The notes beneath the pieces were generated by a model that saw only the letters and a list, made by a program, of their open reading frames with translations, did not search any database and was not told where the DNA came from. A stretch of DNA of 63,296 nt from Clostridia bacterium (lineage in GTDB: Bacteria; Bacillota; Clostridia; Oscillospirales; UBA644), in assembly GCA_017621705.1 (NCBI GenBank), contig JAGASR010000033.1, positions 1 to 63,296 on the forward strand, in the 5' to 3' direction. The position numbers and the translations under genes are program-made. Below, in pieces: positions 26,863 to 35,611 of the stretch; positions within the stretch are counted from its first letter, which is position 1; each line of letters starts with the position of its first letter.

Positions 26863-27432
26863 ATGAACAAAATTTTAATCGAAATGTCTGCAAGACATAT
26901 CCATATCAATGCTGAACAGCTTGAAATCCTTTTCGGTAAGGGTCACGAACTCACCCCCAAGAAAATGCTTTCCCAGCCCGGTCAGTACCTCTGCGAAGAA
27001 AAAGTAACTGTTTGCGGCCCCAAAGGCGAACTTAAAGTTTCCATCCTTGGTCCCTGCAGAAAAGACACTCAGCTCGAACTTTCTTTCTCCGATGCAAGAG
27101 CTCTCGGCGTAACCGTTCCCGTTCGTGAATCCGGCGACATCAAAGGCAGTGCTCCCATCACCGTTAAAGGTCCCGCTGGCGAATATTCCGTTGACGAAGG
27201 CGCTATCGCTGCTATGAGACATATCCATCTCGACCCCGCAACCGCTGAAAACTACGGCGTTGCAGACAAACAGATCGTTAATGTTAAATACGATAACGGC
27301 AACAGAAAGCTCATCTTCGGCGACGTTGTTGTTCGTGTAAACGCTAACTTCGCTCCCGCTATGCATATCGATACCGACGAAGCTAACGCTGCAGGCATCG
27401 CAGGCACCGCTGAAGGCGAAATTCTCGCGTAA
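26863..27432 (+). CDS. pduL: PduL-type phosphate acyltransferase
   Basis: This 189-residue zinc enzyme swaps CoA and phosphate on acetyl or propionyl groups. Zinc and active-site residues are seen in ARHIHI (His12, His14), VPVRESGD (Arg88), MRHIHL (His120, His122) and AMHIDTDEANAAG (His168). It lacks the extra N-terminal helix that targets microcompartment-borne PduL, and no shell gene is near. The promoter is perfect and codon bias is extreme (CCC, GGC, AAC, CTC), so the enzyme is probably very abundant and may be the main phosphotransacetylase for acetate and ATP formation. Confidence 0.93.
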   Translation: MNKILIEMSARHIHINAEQLEILFGKGHELTPKKMLSQPGQYLCEEKVTVCGPKGELKVSILGPCRKDTQLELSFSDARALGVTVPVRESGDIKGSAPITVKGPAGEYSVDEGAIAAMRHIHLDPATAENYGVADKQIVNVKYDNGNRKLIFGDVVVRVNANFAPAMHIDTDEANAAGIAGTAEGEILA

Positions 27433-27450
27433 TTACATAATCATATATTG

Positions 27451-27487
27451 AAATACGGACAGAATAATCTGTCCGTATTTTTTTGCA
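27451..27487 (+). terminator. Terminator of pduL
   Basis: A 13-bp stem (AAATACGGACAGA with TCTGTCCGTATTT) is followed by a T run. Confidence 0.85.
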
Positions 27488-27524
27488 AAAAAAAGCAGAG
27501 GAAGCCTTTTATCGGTTTCCTCTG
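27487..27524 (-). terminator. Terminator of the epimerase/acyl-CoA ligase fusion gene
   Basis: An 11-bp stem (27496-27506 with 27514-27524) is followed on the minus strand by a run of eight T. Confidence 0.8.
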
Positions 27525-27531
27525 TTTTGAA

Positions 27532-30048
27532 TTATGCTGTTACTATTTTACTGTCTGCATGGAGATTGAGTTTTTCAACCGCATTTTCTCTCATTTTATA
27601 TTTGAGGATCTTACCTGCGGCATTCATCGGGAAGTCTGTTACGAAATCAATATATTTCGGGCATTTATGCTTTGCGATATGAGTGATAATAAATTCACGA
27701 AGCTCTTCTTCGGTAAGGCTTTCATCTGCTTTGATTACGCAAGCCATGATCTCTTCGCCGTACTGCTTATCGGGAACACCGATTACCTGAACGTCTTTTA
27801 CCTTCGGATGAGTATAGATAAAGTCTTCGATCTCTTTGGGATAGATATTTTCACCGCCGCGGATGATCATGTCTTTGATTCTGCCGGTGATCTTATAGTT
27901 TCCGTCGGGAAGTCTTCTTGCAAGGTCGCCTGTGTGGAGCCAACCGTCTTTATCGATTGCAGCTGCAGTCGCTTCGGGCATCGTATAGTAGCCCTTCATA
28001 ATGTTATAACCGCGGGCAACAAATTCACCGTCAACATTATCGGGAAGATCTTCTCCCGTTTCGGGGTCAACGATCTTACATTCAACACCGTAGAAAGCAC
28101 GTCCGACCGTATTAACTCTCGTTTCAATCGTATCATCAATAGAGCTCTGAGTGCATCCGGGAGATGCTTCTGTCTGTCCGTAAACGATCGTGATCTGAGA
28201 CATATGCATCTTTTCAACAACTTCCTGCATTACCTTAACAGGGCAGGGGCTTCCTGCCATAATACCGGTTCGCATGTGAGAAAAGTCTGTCTTATCAAAA
28301 TCTTCATGACCGAGCATTGCGATAAACATGGTGGGAACACCGTGGAATGCAGTGATCTGTTCTTTATTTATGCAAGCAAGACCTTTTCTCGGAGAGAATG
28401 CCGTGATCGGACACATTGTAACACCGTGAGTTACAGATGCGGTCATAGCAAGAACCATACCGAAACAATGGAACATCGGAACCTGAATCATCATTTTATC
28501 CGCAGTTGAAAGGTCCATTCTGTCGCCAATGGATTTACCGTTGTTTATAACATTATAATGAGTGAGCATTACACCTTTCGGGAATCCTGTGGTACCGGAG
28601 GTATACTGCATATTGCAAACATCATGTTTATCAATGCTTGCAGCTCTTCTGTAAACCTCGGATACGGGAGTCTTTGAAGAAAGTGCAACTGCCTGCTCCC
28701 AGGTAAAGCAGCCTTTGTTTTCACTCTGAATTGTGATAACATTTTTGAGTACGGGCAAGCGTTCGCTTACAAGATGACCGGGTTCACAAGTTTCAAGCTC
28801 AGGACAAAGTTCCTTTATTATTTCAACGTAATTGGAGTCTTTATATCCGTCAACCATAACAAGAGTATGGGTATCGGACTGACGAAGCAGATATTCAGCT
28901 TCATGAATCTTATATGCGGTATTTACGGTTACAAGCACTGCACCAATCTTTGTTGTAGCCCAGAAAGTGATATACCACTGCGGGACGTTTGTTGCCCAGA
29001 TAGCGACATGATCGCCTTTTCTTACGCCCATAGAAATAAGCGCACGGGCAAATTCGTCAACATCTTCTCTGAATTCGGTATAAGTTCTCGAATAGTCAAG
29101 CTCGGTATATCTGAATGCATACTGATCGGGAAAGTTTTCGCAGATCTTATCAAGGAGCTGGGGGAACGTATAATCTATAAGATGTTCTTTAGGCCAGATA
29201 AATTTACCGGTATGGGCGATGTTGGACTGGAGTACGTCTTTTTTCTTGAGATAGTTCTGCATGTAATGAGCAAAGTGAGGGAACACGATACCCGCATCGC
29301 TAAGCTGTTTTGCCCAACGTTTTACCCATTCAAGAGAAACATATCCGTCATAACCGGATTCTTTAAGTGCAGACATCATCTGATCTATAGGAAGATCACC
29401 TTCACCCATAAGACGGTATGCGGCTTTTCCGTCGATCATAACAGAGTCTTTTACATGTACATATTTAATAAGTGAACCGAGATTCATTACAGATTCTTCG
29501 GGGCTTTCGTTTGCGTAACGATAGGGATGATGTACGTCCCAAAGAACAGCCACATGATCGCTGTCGACCGCATCGATAAGCTTTTTAAGACGCTTTGTAT
29601 CGGAATAAACACCATTGGTCTCAACAAGGAGAGTTACATTTGTGTTTTCCGCAAGAGCGGCAGCTTTTTTAAGTACTTCGCAAACAGCATTATCATCAAC
29701 TTCACCGACAGGCATTGGTTCTCTGTCTGCAAGGATTCTGATATAGGGAGTATTAAGTTTCTTTGCAAGTTCTATATACTGAGAAATCTCATTGAGATTA
29801 ACTTCTGTATTTTCAATGTTTTTAAGAGCACATCCGGAGGATAGGCAAGGAATCTCCAAATTAAGTCTTTGTAGAGTTTTGATCGTCTCCGTAATTTTAT
29901 TGTCTGAAAAAGGCTGCGCGTTGACTGCAAATATATCATCACCAAGACCTCTTATCTCTATGCCGTGAAAACCGATATCTTTCGCCATTGAATAAATATC
30001 AGACCAGCTGTATTCGGGACAAGCAAGGGTAGAAAACGATATTTTCAT
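27532..30048 (-). CDS. Fusion: TIM-barrel sugar isomerase/epimerase + acyl-CoA ligase
   Basis: One intact 838-residue frame joins two enzymes. Residues 1-265 form an AP-endonuclease-2 / xylose isomerase-like barrel with metal ligands Glu143, Asp171, His198 and Glu240. Residues 285-838 form an AMP-forming acyl-CoA ligase: P-loop YTSGTTGFPKG (482-492), YGQTEASP, GWLHTGD, and the C-terminal Lys in the PMNAAGKILKYKMR block. The junction (about 266-285) is a short charged linker, and both halves look complete. The ligase half resembles medium-chain FadD3/AcsM types. A strong promoter and a palindrome lie upstream. The linked reaction is unknown. Confidence 0.92.
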   Translation of the reverse strand: MKISFSTLACPEYSWSDIYSMAKDIGFHGIEIRGLGDDIFAVNAQPFSDNKITETIKTLQRLNLEIPCLSSGCALKNIENTEVNLNEISQYIELAKKLNTPYIRILADREPMPVGEVDDNAVCEVLKKAAALAENTNVTLLVETNGVYSDTKRLKKLIDAVDSDHVAVLWDVHHPYRYANESPEESVMNLGSLIKYVHVKDSVMIDGKAAYRLMGEGDLPIDQMMSALKESGYDGYVSLEWVKRWAKQLSDAGIVFPHFAHYMQNYLKKKDVLQSNIAHTGKFIWPKEHLIDYTFPQLLDKICENFPDQYAFRYTELDYSRTYTEFREDVDEFARALISMGVRKGDHVAIWATNVPQWYITFWATTKIGAVLVTVNTAYKIHEAEYLLRQSDTHTLVMVDGYKDSNYVEIIKELCPELETCEPGHLVSERLPVLKNVITIQSENKGCFTWEQAVALSSKTPVSEVYRRAASIDKHDVCNMQYTSGTTGFPKGVMLTHYNVINNGKSIGDRMDLSTADKMMIQVPMFHCFGMVLAMTASVTHGVTMCPITAFSPRKGLACINKEQITAFHGVPTMFIAMLGHEDFDKTDFSHMRTGIMAGSPCPVKVMQEVVEKMHMSQITIVYGQTEASPGCTQSSIDDTIETRVNTVGRAFYGVECKIVDPETGEDLPDNVDGEFVARGYNIMKGYYTMPEATAAAIDKDGWLHTGDLARRLPDGNYKITGRIKDMIIRGGENIYPKEIEDFIYTHPKVKDVQVIGVPDKQYGEEIMACVIKADESLTEEELREFIITHIAKHKCPKYIDFVTDFPMNAAGKILKYKMRENAVEKLNLHADSKIVTA

Positions 30049-30082
30049 GCAATTTCCTCCATTCTTTTGTTTTTATGAAAGT

Positions 30083-30101
30083 GTATATTTTTCAAATATA
30101 C
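30083..30101. promoter_or_regulatory. Inverted repeat in the leader of the fusion gene
   Basis: The 8-bp arms GTATATTT and AAATATAC flank a TTC spacer, between the -10 box and the ribosome site of the minus-strand fusion gene. It is a candidate operator; its AT-richness lowers confidence. Confidence 0.45.
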
Positions 30102-30106
30102 CGTAT

Positions 30107-30135
30107 ATTCTATCAAAAAATATATCTTTTGTCAA
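30107..30135 (-). promoter_or_regulatory. Promoter of the fusion gene
   Basis: Minus-strand TTGACA (30135-30130) and TAGAAT (30112-30107) are separated by 17 bp. Confidence 0.75.
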
Positions 30136-30155
30136 GTATATGAATGAAAATTTTC

Positions 30156-30184
30156 TTGACATTATTGCAATAATATGTTAGAAT
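30156..30184 (+). promoter_or_regulatory. Promoter of the rluA-like gene, reaching its start codon
   Basis: TTGACA (30156-30161) and TAGAAT (30179-30184) are separated by 17 bp, with a TGT extended -10. The expected start (30190-30192) coincides with the ATG at 30192, so the mRNA would have almost no leader. Confidence 0.75.
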
Positions 30185-30191
30185 AAATCAA

Positions 30192-31064
30192 ATGAAACGA
30201 AAATTTATTTATAATATCGAACCGTCTGAGGAAAACAAGACTATCAAAACGTTTCTTGTCGGGGGCGGTCGGATATCTCTTACATGTTTAAAAAAAATTA
30301 AATTTGCAGATGACGGAATTTTACTGAACGGAAACAGAGTATTTGTAACGGCTAAACTGACTTCGGGGGACAAACTTGAGATTAATATTGCCGATGATGC
30401 AGAAAGTACTGTAATTCCCGTTAACGGCGACCTGAATATTCTTTATGAAGATGAGGATATTCTTGCTATCGATAAACCCCCGTATATGCCCGTTCATCCC
30501 TCGAAAGGACATCCTGAGGACAGCCTTGCAAACATAGTTATGGCCTATTATGAGAAAAGCGGTGTAAATTCGCCGTTTCGCTGTGTTACAAGGCTCGATA
30601 AAAACACATCGGGTGTCGTTATTATTGCAAAAAACTCTGTCAGTCACGATTCCCTTCGAAAACAGTTGATCGCAGGAACTGTCATAAAAAAATACCATGC
30701 CCTCGTTCACGGAATAACCGATGAAAGCGGAACCGTCAACGCACCCATAATCAGACCGGACGAAGCAACGATAAAACGTGTAATATCCGAAAACGGAGCG
30801 CACGCAATAACTCATTATAAAACACTACATACGCAAAATGATCTATCTTTTATTGAAGTTACCCCCGAGACAGGCAGAACTCATCAGATACGTCTTCATA
30901 TGTCTCATATCGGGCATCCGTTGTGCGGAGATTTTTTATACGGAACAGAAAATGACGGTTTTAAACGTCAGATGCTTCATGCCTCACAAATAACATTTAT
31001 ACACCCAACATCGAAAACCATTGTGACAATCAAAAGTAAAAATGACAGGTGGCTCTATGAATAA
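30192..31064 (+). CDS. RluA-family pseudouridine synthase
   Basis: The 290-residue protein converts uridine to pseudouridine in rRNA or tRNA. It has an N-terminal S4-like region (about 15-70), the catalytic motif TRLDKNTSG with Asp136, and the GRTHQIRLHMSHIGHPLCGD block near the C-terminus. It is one of two RluA/RluD paralogs in the window (the other ends at 59064). No Shine-Dalgarno sequence precedes the ATG, and the promoter's -10 box ends 7 bp before it, pointing to a leaderless mRNA. The CBS gene follows with an 8-base overlap. Confidence 0.93.
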   Translation: MKRKFIYNIEPSEENKTIKTFLVGGGRISLTCLKKIKFADDGILLNGNRVFVTAKLTSGDKLEINIADDAESTVIPVNGDLNILYEDEDILAIDKPPYMPVHPSKGHPEDSLANIVMAYYEKSGVNSPFRCVTRLDKNTSGVVIIAKNSVSHDSLRKQLIAGTVIKKYHALVHGITDESGTVNAPIIRPDEATIKRVISENGAHAITHYKTLHTQNDLSFIEVTPETGRTHQIRLHMSHIGHPLCGDFLYGTENDGFKRQMLHASQITFIHPTSKTIVTIKSKNDRWLYE

Positions 31065-31752
31065 TACAGACTATTTTCTCGATCTTTATAAACAGTTGGA
31101 GCAGACGGCAGTTTCTGTTTACGGACTTCCGGCAGACGGAACGGCTGTTTCAAAACTTGAACGTTTTAACGAATATAAATCAATCAGAGCAGAGCTGAAA
31201 TATTGCAGAGAAGTCAGGGCATTGCTTACGCATAACCCGAAAATTGACGGAGATTTTGCAGTATCTCCGAGTGGTGCAATGATCGAAACACTCAAAAAAG
31301 TTATATCCAAGATCAAAGAACCCCCGACTTGTTTTGAACGCTGTGTAAAGACAGCCAATATCCTTTCAGCAAAACCCGATGACCGTGTTTTTGATAAAAT
31401 GAAGATCATGAAATCATTCGGATATTCTTATATTCCGATAATGAAAGATAAAAGGGTAGTGGGTGTTTTCGGAAAACATACAGTTTTTGCTTTGACTCTC
31501 GACGGATTAGATAACATTCTTTTTGATAATACACGTTTTTGTGATATTGCTTCGTATACTTCGCTTTCAAAAAGCGATAAAAATTCCTTCAGATTTATAC
31601 CGAGAGATATGTATCTTTTTGAAGCGGAAGAACTTGTTATCAATGCTTTTAAGAAGAAAGAAAGGGTCAATCTTCTTTTTGTTACCGAAACAGGGAAAGC
31701 AAATGAATCTCTTCTCGGGATACTCACACCATGGGATGTAATGGATAATTAA
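31057..31752 (+). CDS. CBS-domain protein
   Basis: The protein (231 aa from 31057) has a helical N-terminal third of unknown type and two CBS-like repeats (roughly 105-165 and 170-231; SYIPIMKDKRVVGVF in the first, LLGILTPWDVM closing the second). CBS pairs bind adenine nucleotides and act as energy or ligand sensors. An ATG at 31042 is in frame, but AGGTGG followed by the ATG at 31057 (MNNTDYF) is the better start. It overlaps the rluA-like stop by 8 bases, so it is translated from the same mRNA. Function is unknown. Confidence 0.8.
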   Translation: MNNTDYFLDLYKQLEQTAVSVYGLPADGTAVSKLERFNEYKSIRAELKYCREVRALLTHNPKIDGDFAVSPSGAMIETLKKVISKIKEPPTCFERCVKTANILSAKPDDRVFDKMKIMKSFGYSYIPIMKDKRVVGVFGKHTVFALTLDGLDNILFDNTRFCDIASYTSLSKSDKNSFRFIPRDMYLFEAEELVINAFKKKERVNLLFVTETGKANESLLGILTPWDVMDN

Positions 31753-31793
31753 CAAATACATTTTATTTAATATCTTTTAAGGAGAATGATAAT

Positions 31794-32039
31794 ATGAAAA
31801 ATAACATAATTGTATTCATAAAATATTTGTTAATCGGAATTGTTGTTGCCATAGGTGGTATGTTCTTTAGTGCGTTATGTGGCGACTTTTTCAATGGATT
31901 AGGAGATTATGGGATAGCCGCAGTGTTGGGTATTTGTTTGTATCTTTGTATTGTTATTGTTATCTGCACAGGATTGATACTTAACCGTTTGGATAGAAAC
32001 AAATCAGATAAAAAAGACGAAAAACAGTCTGATGAGTAA
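31794..32039 (+). CDS. Small two-helix membrane protein
   Basis: This 81-residue ORF has a strong ribosome site (AAGGAG) before its ATG, two hydrophobic helices (about 8-28 and 41-63) and a charged C-terminal tail (RNKSDKKDEKQ). I do not recognise the family. It is followed by a second small membrane ORF. Both probably sit at the inner membrane. Base composition is more AT-rich than in the neighbours. Confidence 0.6.
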   Translation: MKNNIIVFIKYLLIGIVVAIGGMFFSALCGDFFNGLGDYGIAAVLGICLYLCIVIVICTGLILNRLDRNKSDKKDEKQSDE

Positions 32040-32064
32040 ATTAAAATTATCCAAAGGAGTTTTT

Positions 32065-32250
32065 ATGAGGCTGAACTACAAAATTATCATCGAAATTGTA
32101 CTTATTGTATTAGCAATCATCGTATTCATTTATAATCTCTCAATGCAAAGAGAAATTGCATATATAGCTTCTATCGTGGCGGTATGCGGAACGATTGCGT
32201 TTTTAATTAAAGATCTTGTAAAATTAAAAAACTCAAATAAACAATCATAA
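32065..32250 (+). CDS. Small two-helix membrane protein
   Basis: The ORF encodes 61 residues from the ATG at 32065, which follows AAAGGAG at good spacing; a longer frame from 32032 overlaps the preceding gene's stop and lacks a ribosome site. Two hydrophobic helices (about 5-23 and 31-49) are separated by a short polar turn, with a basic C-terminus (KLKNSNKQ). It is unrecognised. It may form a pair with the preceding small membrane protein. Confidence 0.55.
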   Translation: MRLNYKIIIEIVLIVLAIIVFIYNLSMQREIAYIASIVAVCGTIAFLIKDLVKLKNSNKQS

Positions 32251-32274
32251 TAATTCAATTATAATAAGCCCAAA

Positions 32275-32310
32275 AAACAGACCTTCTCTTTTAAAAGAAG
32301 GTCTGTTTCC
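32275..32310. terminator. Terminator between the small membrane genes and glucokinase
   Basis: A 13-bp stem (32275-32287 with 32296-32308), with A and T tracts on both sides, lies between convergent genes and can serve both strands. Confidence 0.8.
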
Positions 32311-32329
32311 GTATCTAAGAATAATAATC

Positions 32330-33277
32330 TTATCTGAGGAATGCTGCACCGATGATGCCTGCGTCGTTGCCGAGGGTCGCAACTGCGATCTTCTGTTCGG
32401 GAAGACGGGAACCTGCGTAAACATATTTATTGATATATTCGCGCATGGGTTTGAGAAGATAGTCACCTTCGTTGCAGATACCACCGCCGATGATGAGAAT
32501 TTCGGGTCTGAAGATATTGATCATATCGATAAGACCTTCTGCGATATATTTAATGTATTTGTCAACAACTTCCTGTCCTGCAGCGTCACCTTTTTTAGCC
32601 GCATCAAAGGCAGTTCTGCCGCTGACGTTATCAAGAGTATATTCTTTATTCATAAGAGAATCAGGGTTAGCTTTCATAGCTTCAGCAGTCTGACGAATAA
32701 GTGCAGTTGCAGATGCATATGCTTCCCAACAGCCGTTTCTTCCGCAAGAGCAGGGTTCGCCGTTTTGGACGATCATAATATGACCGAGTTCTGCACCGGC
32801 AGAATGCTGTCCTTCGTATATCTGTCCGTTGATAACGATTCCTCCGCCTACACCTGTGCCGAGGGTTATCATAATAGCGTTTTTAAGTCCTTTTGCTGCA
32901 CCGGAAATAACTTCACCGAGAGCGGCAACATTGGCATCATTGCCGATATAAACAGGTTTATCTATGTGCTTTCTGAGAAGTTCGGCCATAGGAATGTTTT
33001 CGCCGTATTTGAAGTTGTTTGCGTAAACAACGACTCCGTTTGCAGTGTCTATGCTTCCGGGAGCACCGATACCGATATGGAGAACATCATCAAGAGATAC
33101 GTTGTTTTCTTCAAGAAGAGAAAGAGTACAGTCAGCCATATCTTTTACGATTTCTTCAAACGGACGCTGGGAACCAGTTTTAACGGATTTTTTTGCGAGG
33201 ATAGCACCATCCTCCGTAACAATACCTACTGCGATATTTGTACCGCCGAGGTCAATACCAATTTTATACTTTGCCAT
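32330..33277 (-). CDS. glk: ROK-family glucokinase
   Basis: The 315-residue protein is a ROK sugar kinase. It has the ATP motif GIDLGGTNIAVG (7-18), the catalytic Asp114 (GNDANVAALGE), the sugar-binding His166 with GAELGH, and the zinc motif CSCGRNGC (Cys176, 178, 183). No DNA-binding domain is fused, so it is a kinase and not a repressor. Glucose is the most likely substrate. It lies 33 bp behind the double glycosyltransferase gene and is probably transcribed with it. Confidence 0.9.
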   Translation of the reverse strand: MAKYKIGIDLGGTNIAVGIVTEDGAILAKKSVKTGSQRPFEEIVKDMADCTLSLLEENNVSLDDVLHIGIGAPGSIDTANGVVVYANNFKYGENIPMAELLRKHIDKPVYIGNDANVAALGEVISGAAKGLKNAIMITLGTGVGGGIVINGQIYEGQHSAGAELGHIMIVQNGEPCSCGRNGCWEAYASATALIRQTAEAMKANPDSLMNKEYTLDNVSGRTAFDAAKKGDAAGQEVVDKYIKYIAEGLIDMINIFRPEILIIGGGICNEGDYLLKPMREYINKYVYAGSRLPEQKIAVATLGNDAGIIGAAFLR

Positions 33278-33310
33278 AATAGACTTCCTTTCAATATCTG
33301 AAATTATTTA

Positions 33311-35566
33311 TTAATCTTTTTTATTAGCTCTCTTAACTGTGTTTTTTCTGATTGCTCTGTAGTAGACTTTCGTGATTTTATCTCCGAATGTTTCAAGAGA
33401 ATATTCTTCCGCTTTGGACATTGCGTTTTCCTTCATTTTCTCACGTTCTTCTGTTGTCATATTACGGAATCGATCAACGGCATCTATGAATTCATCATCC
33501 GTATCGAAGAAATACCCCGTAACTTTATCGACAAGAACATCCGTAAGCACATTATCATATTTTGCAATTACCGGAAGCCCCGCCGCCATAGCTTCGATAT
33601 ACGTCAAGCCTTGGGTTTCACTTGTAGATGCTGTAACGAAAAGTTCGCCGAGTGCATAGTAATTCTGGATTTTATCGGGAGGTTGTTTTCCGAGGAAGAA
33701 AACTTTATCCGAAAGACCTTTTTCTTTAACAAGCTGTTTGAAATCATCCTCAGACGGTCCGTAACCCGTTATGAGCATAACAGCATCGGGATGTCTTTGA
33801 AAAACAGCGGGAAGGTTGTTGATTATAAAGTCAAGATTTTTCTCCTGCGCAAGTCTTCCGACGTAAATGATCCTGAATTTATCTTTAACATTCAGCGATG
33901 ACAATATCTCATCAACTGCAGAACTGTCAACATTTGCAGGACTTAATCTCGCTGTATCAATACCGGTGGGAACAACATGTATCTGTTTCTTTATGCCGTA
34001 TGTCTGAAGAACACTCTGTGTCTTTTTTGATGGTACGATTATTTCACAGTCACCATCGTATACATGTTTTGTATACATTCCGACCATTTTTCTCGATGTT
34101 TTATCAAAATGACCTTTGGTGATGTAATGAGTATAATCTTCCCACATCGTGTGACTCGTAAAGCAGTAGGGGATCTTAAACAAATGAGCCGCCGTTACGG
34201 CTATCATTCTGATTGTAAACTCTGTATTAATATGGATAACATCAAGATCCATATTTTTTATATATTCGAGCGCATGTATGCTTATCGGACGTGAAATACG
34301 GTATCCGTACAGTTGTTTTATTTTAACTGCGGGAATGCGCAACACTCCGTTTTCGAATTCCACACCGCCAACGAGCTTTGTATCCAGACTTGCAGTTATA
34401 ACATAAACAACATGTCCCATTTTCAAAAGCTGTTTTCTAAGAGTTTCGATTGAAACAGAAACACCATTTACATCGGGGTAATATGTATCCGAAAAAAGAC
34501 CTATATGTAACTTTCTGTCTCCGTAATTTTCTTTTGCAAATTTACGAATTGCCGCGGTAATAACGTCTTCTTGGGTTGCCTCATAAATCATCTTGAGCTT
34601 TCTTCCTATCTGCTCAATACTTCTTTCTTCTGCGGTGTGCCTTGCAAAGGAAGAAACATCAGGAAGATCACCGTTTATTTTATCACGAATAATTCGGGCA
34701 AATTCTTCATTTGTCGTCGCCTTGAAGCAATTTATACCGTGCTGTAACCAGTCTTCAAAAACAGGAATATCGCGGACGAGAGCAGTGCATGAGCATGACA
34801 AACTTTCAAGTAGTAAAATATTTTCTCTTTCTTCGTATGTAGGACTAAAGAAAACATCACAGGCAGACAGCGCACCCTTATATAGTTCATCCGAAAGTTC
34901 TCCCGGAAAATAAACGTTATCGGGATGGTCGGAGTTTATAACATTATGAAGTTCAATAGGAACCGAAAGAAGAGATGTATCACCGATCCAGACAAATTTT
35001 ATATCGGGCAACAGTTCCGCAACTTTTATAAAATCAAGAATTCCTTTTCTTTTAATACACGGACCTATACCTACAACAATTTTGTCTTCATCGCTGAAAC
35101 CGAGGTGGCTTCTGAATTTATCTGCTTTTTCTTCATCGATAATAAATTCATTTGTGTCAACCCCGTTCGAAACAACTTCGATCGGAACGGAAATGCCGTA
35201 TCCCTGAAGAAGGTTACGTACATACTGAGTAGGGGCAACAACACAGTCTCCTTTTCTGTAAAGAACCTTCAGTCTTTCTTTAAAAACTTTGGAGATCATA
35301 TTAGAAAAAATGAATGAATTTTTGAAATCCTCTTCCGTGGTGTGGGCATGATAAATTATAGCAGCGCCTTTTTTTCTTGCCTTGGAGATTATTGTTTCGC
35401 TGTTTAGAAGTACAGTATTGATATGCAGAATATCATAATCGTCGTCGGGATCAAGAGTATACTCGATTCCGACAGAATCAAGCGCCTTCTGCTGATTTAA
35501 TAATGCCTTACCGATTGCGGATTTTGAAATTTTCTCGATTCCTTCAAAATATAAAAGAACCTTCAA
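33311..35566 (-). CDS. Tandem GT4 glycosyltransferase fusion
   Basis: This single 751-residue frame contains two complete GT-B fold family 4 glycosyltransferases. The first spans about 1-335, with the E-x7-E motif at Glu246/Glu254. The second starts near 353 with IGLFSDTYYPDVNGVS and has the same motif in SETQGLTYIEAMAAG. The second half resembles the diacylglycerol glucosyltransferases of Firmicutes, so the protein may add two sugars in turn to a membrane lipid. Translation starts at a TTG (35566) behind AGAGGTG. The gene for the ROK glucokinase follows, consistent with glucose supply. Confidence 0.9.
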   Translation of the reverse strand: MKVLLYFEGIEKISKSAIGKALLNQQKALDSVGIEYTLDPDDDYDILHINTVLLNSETIISKARKKGAAIIYHAHTTEEDFKNSFIFSNMISKVFKERLKVLYRKGDCVVAPTQYVRNLLQGYGISVPIEVVSNGVDTNEFIIDEEKADKFRSHLGFSDEDKIVVGIGPCIKRKGILDFIKVAELLPDIKFVWIGDTSLLSVPIELHNVINSDHPDNVYFPGELSDELYKGALSACDVFFSPTYEERENILLLESLSCSCTALVRDIPVFEDWLQHGINCFKATTNEEFARIIRDKINGDLPDVSSFARHTAEERSIEQIGRKLKMIYEATQEDVITAAIRKFAKENYGDRKLHIGLFSDTYYPDVNGVSVSIETLRKQLLKMGHVVYVITASLDTKLVGGVEFENGVLRIPAVKIKQLYGYRISRPISIHALEYIKNMDLDVIHINTEFTIRMIAVTAAHLFKIPYCFTSHTMWEDYTHYITKGHFDKTSRKMVGMYTKHVYDGDCEIIVPSKKTQSVLQTYGIKKQIHVVPTGIDTARLSPANVDSSAVDEILSSLNVKDKFRIIYVGRLAQEKNLDFIINNLPAVFQRHPDAVMLITGYGPSEDDFKQLVKEKGLSDKVFFLGKQPPDKIQNYYALGELFVTASTSETQGLTYIEAMAAGLPVIAKYDNVLTDVLVDKVTGYFFDTDDEFIDAVDRFRNMTTEEREKMKENAMSKAEEYSLETFGDKITKVYYRAIRKNTVKRANKKD

Positions 35567-35611
35567 TTTTTACACCTCTTTGAATTAATCAAAAATTCTT
35601 TACTTTTAATA

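Noticed and set aside
26863..27432. Bacterial microcompartment locus suggested by pduL
   Set aside because: No shell protein, signature enzyme or targeting peptide is found in the window.
27448..28509. 353-codon frame antisense to the epimerase/ligase fusion
   Set aside because: It contains both terminators at its start and lies opposite conserved ligase motifs.
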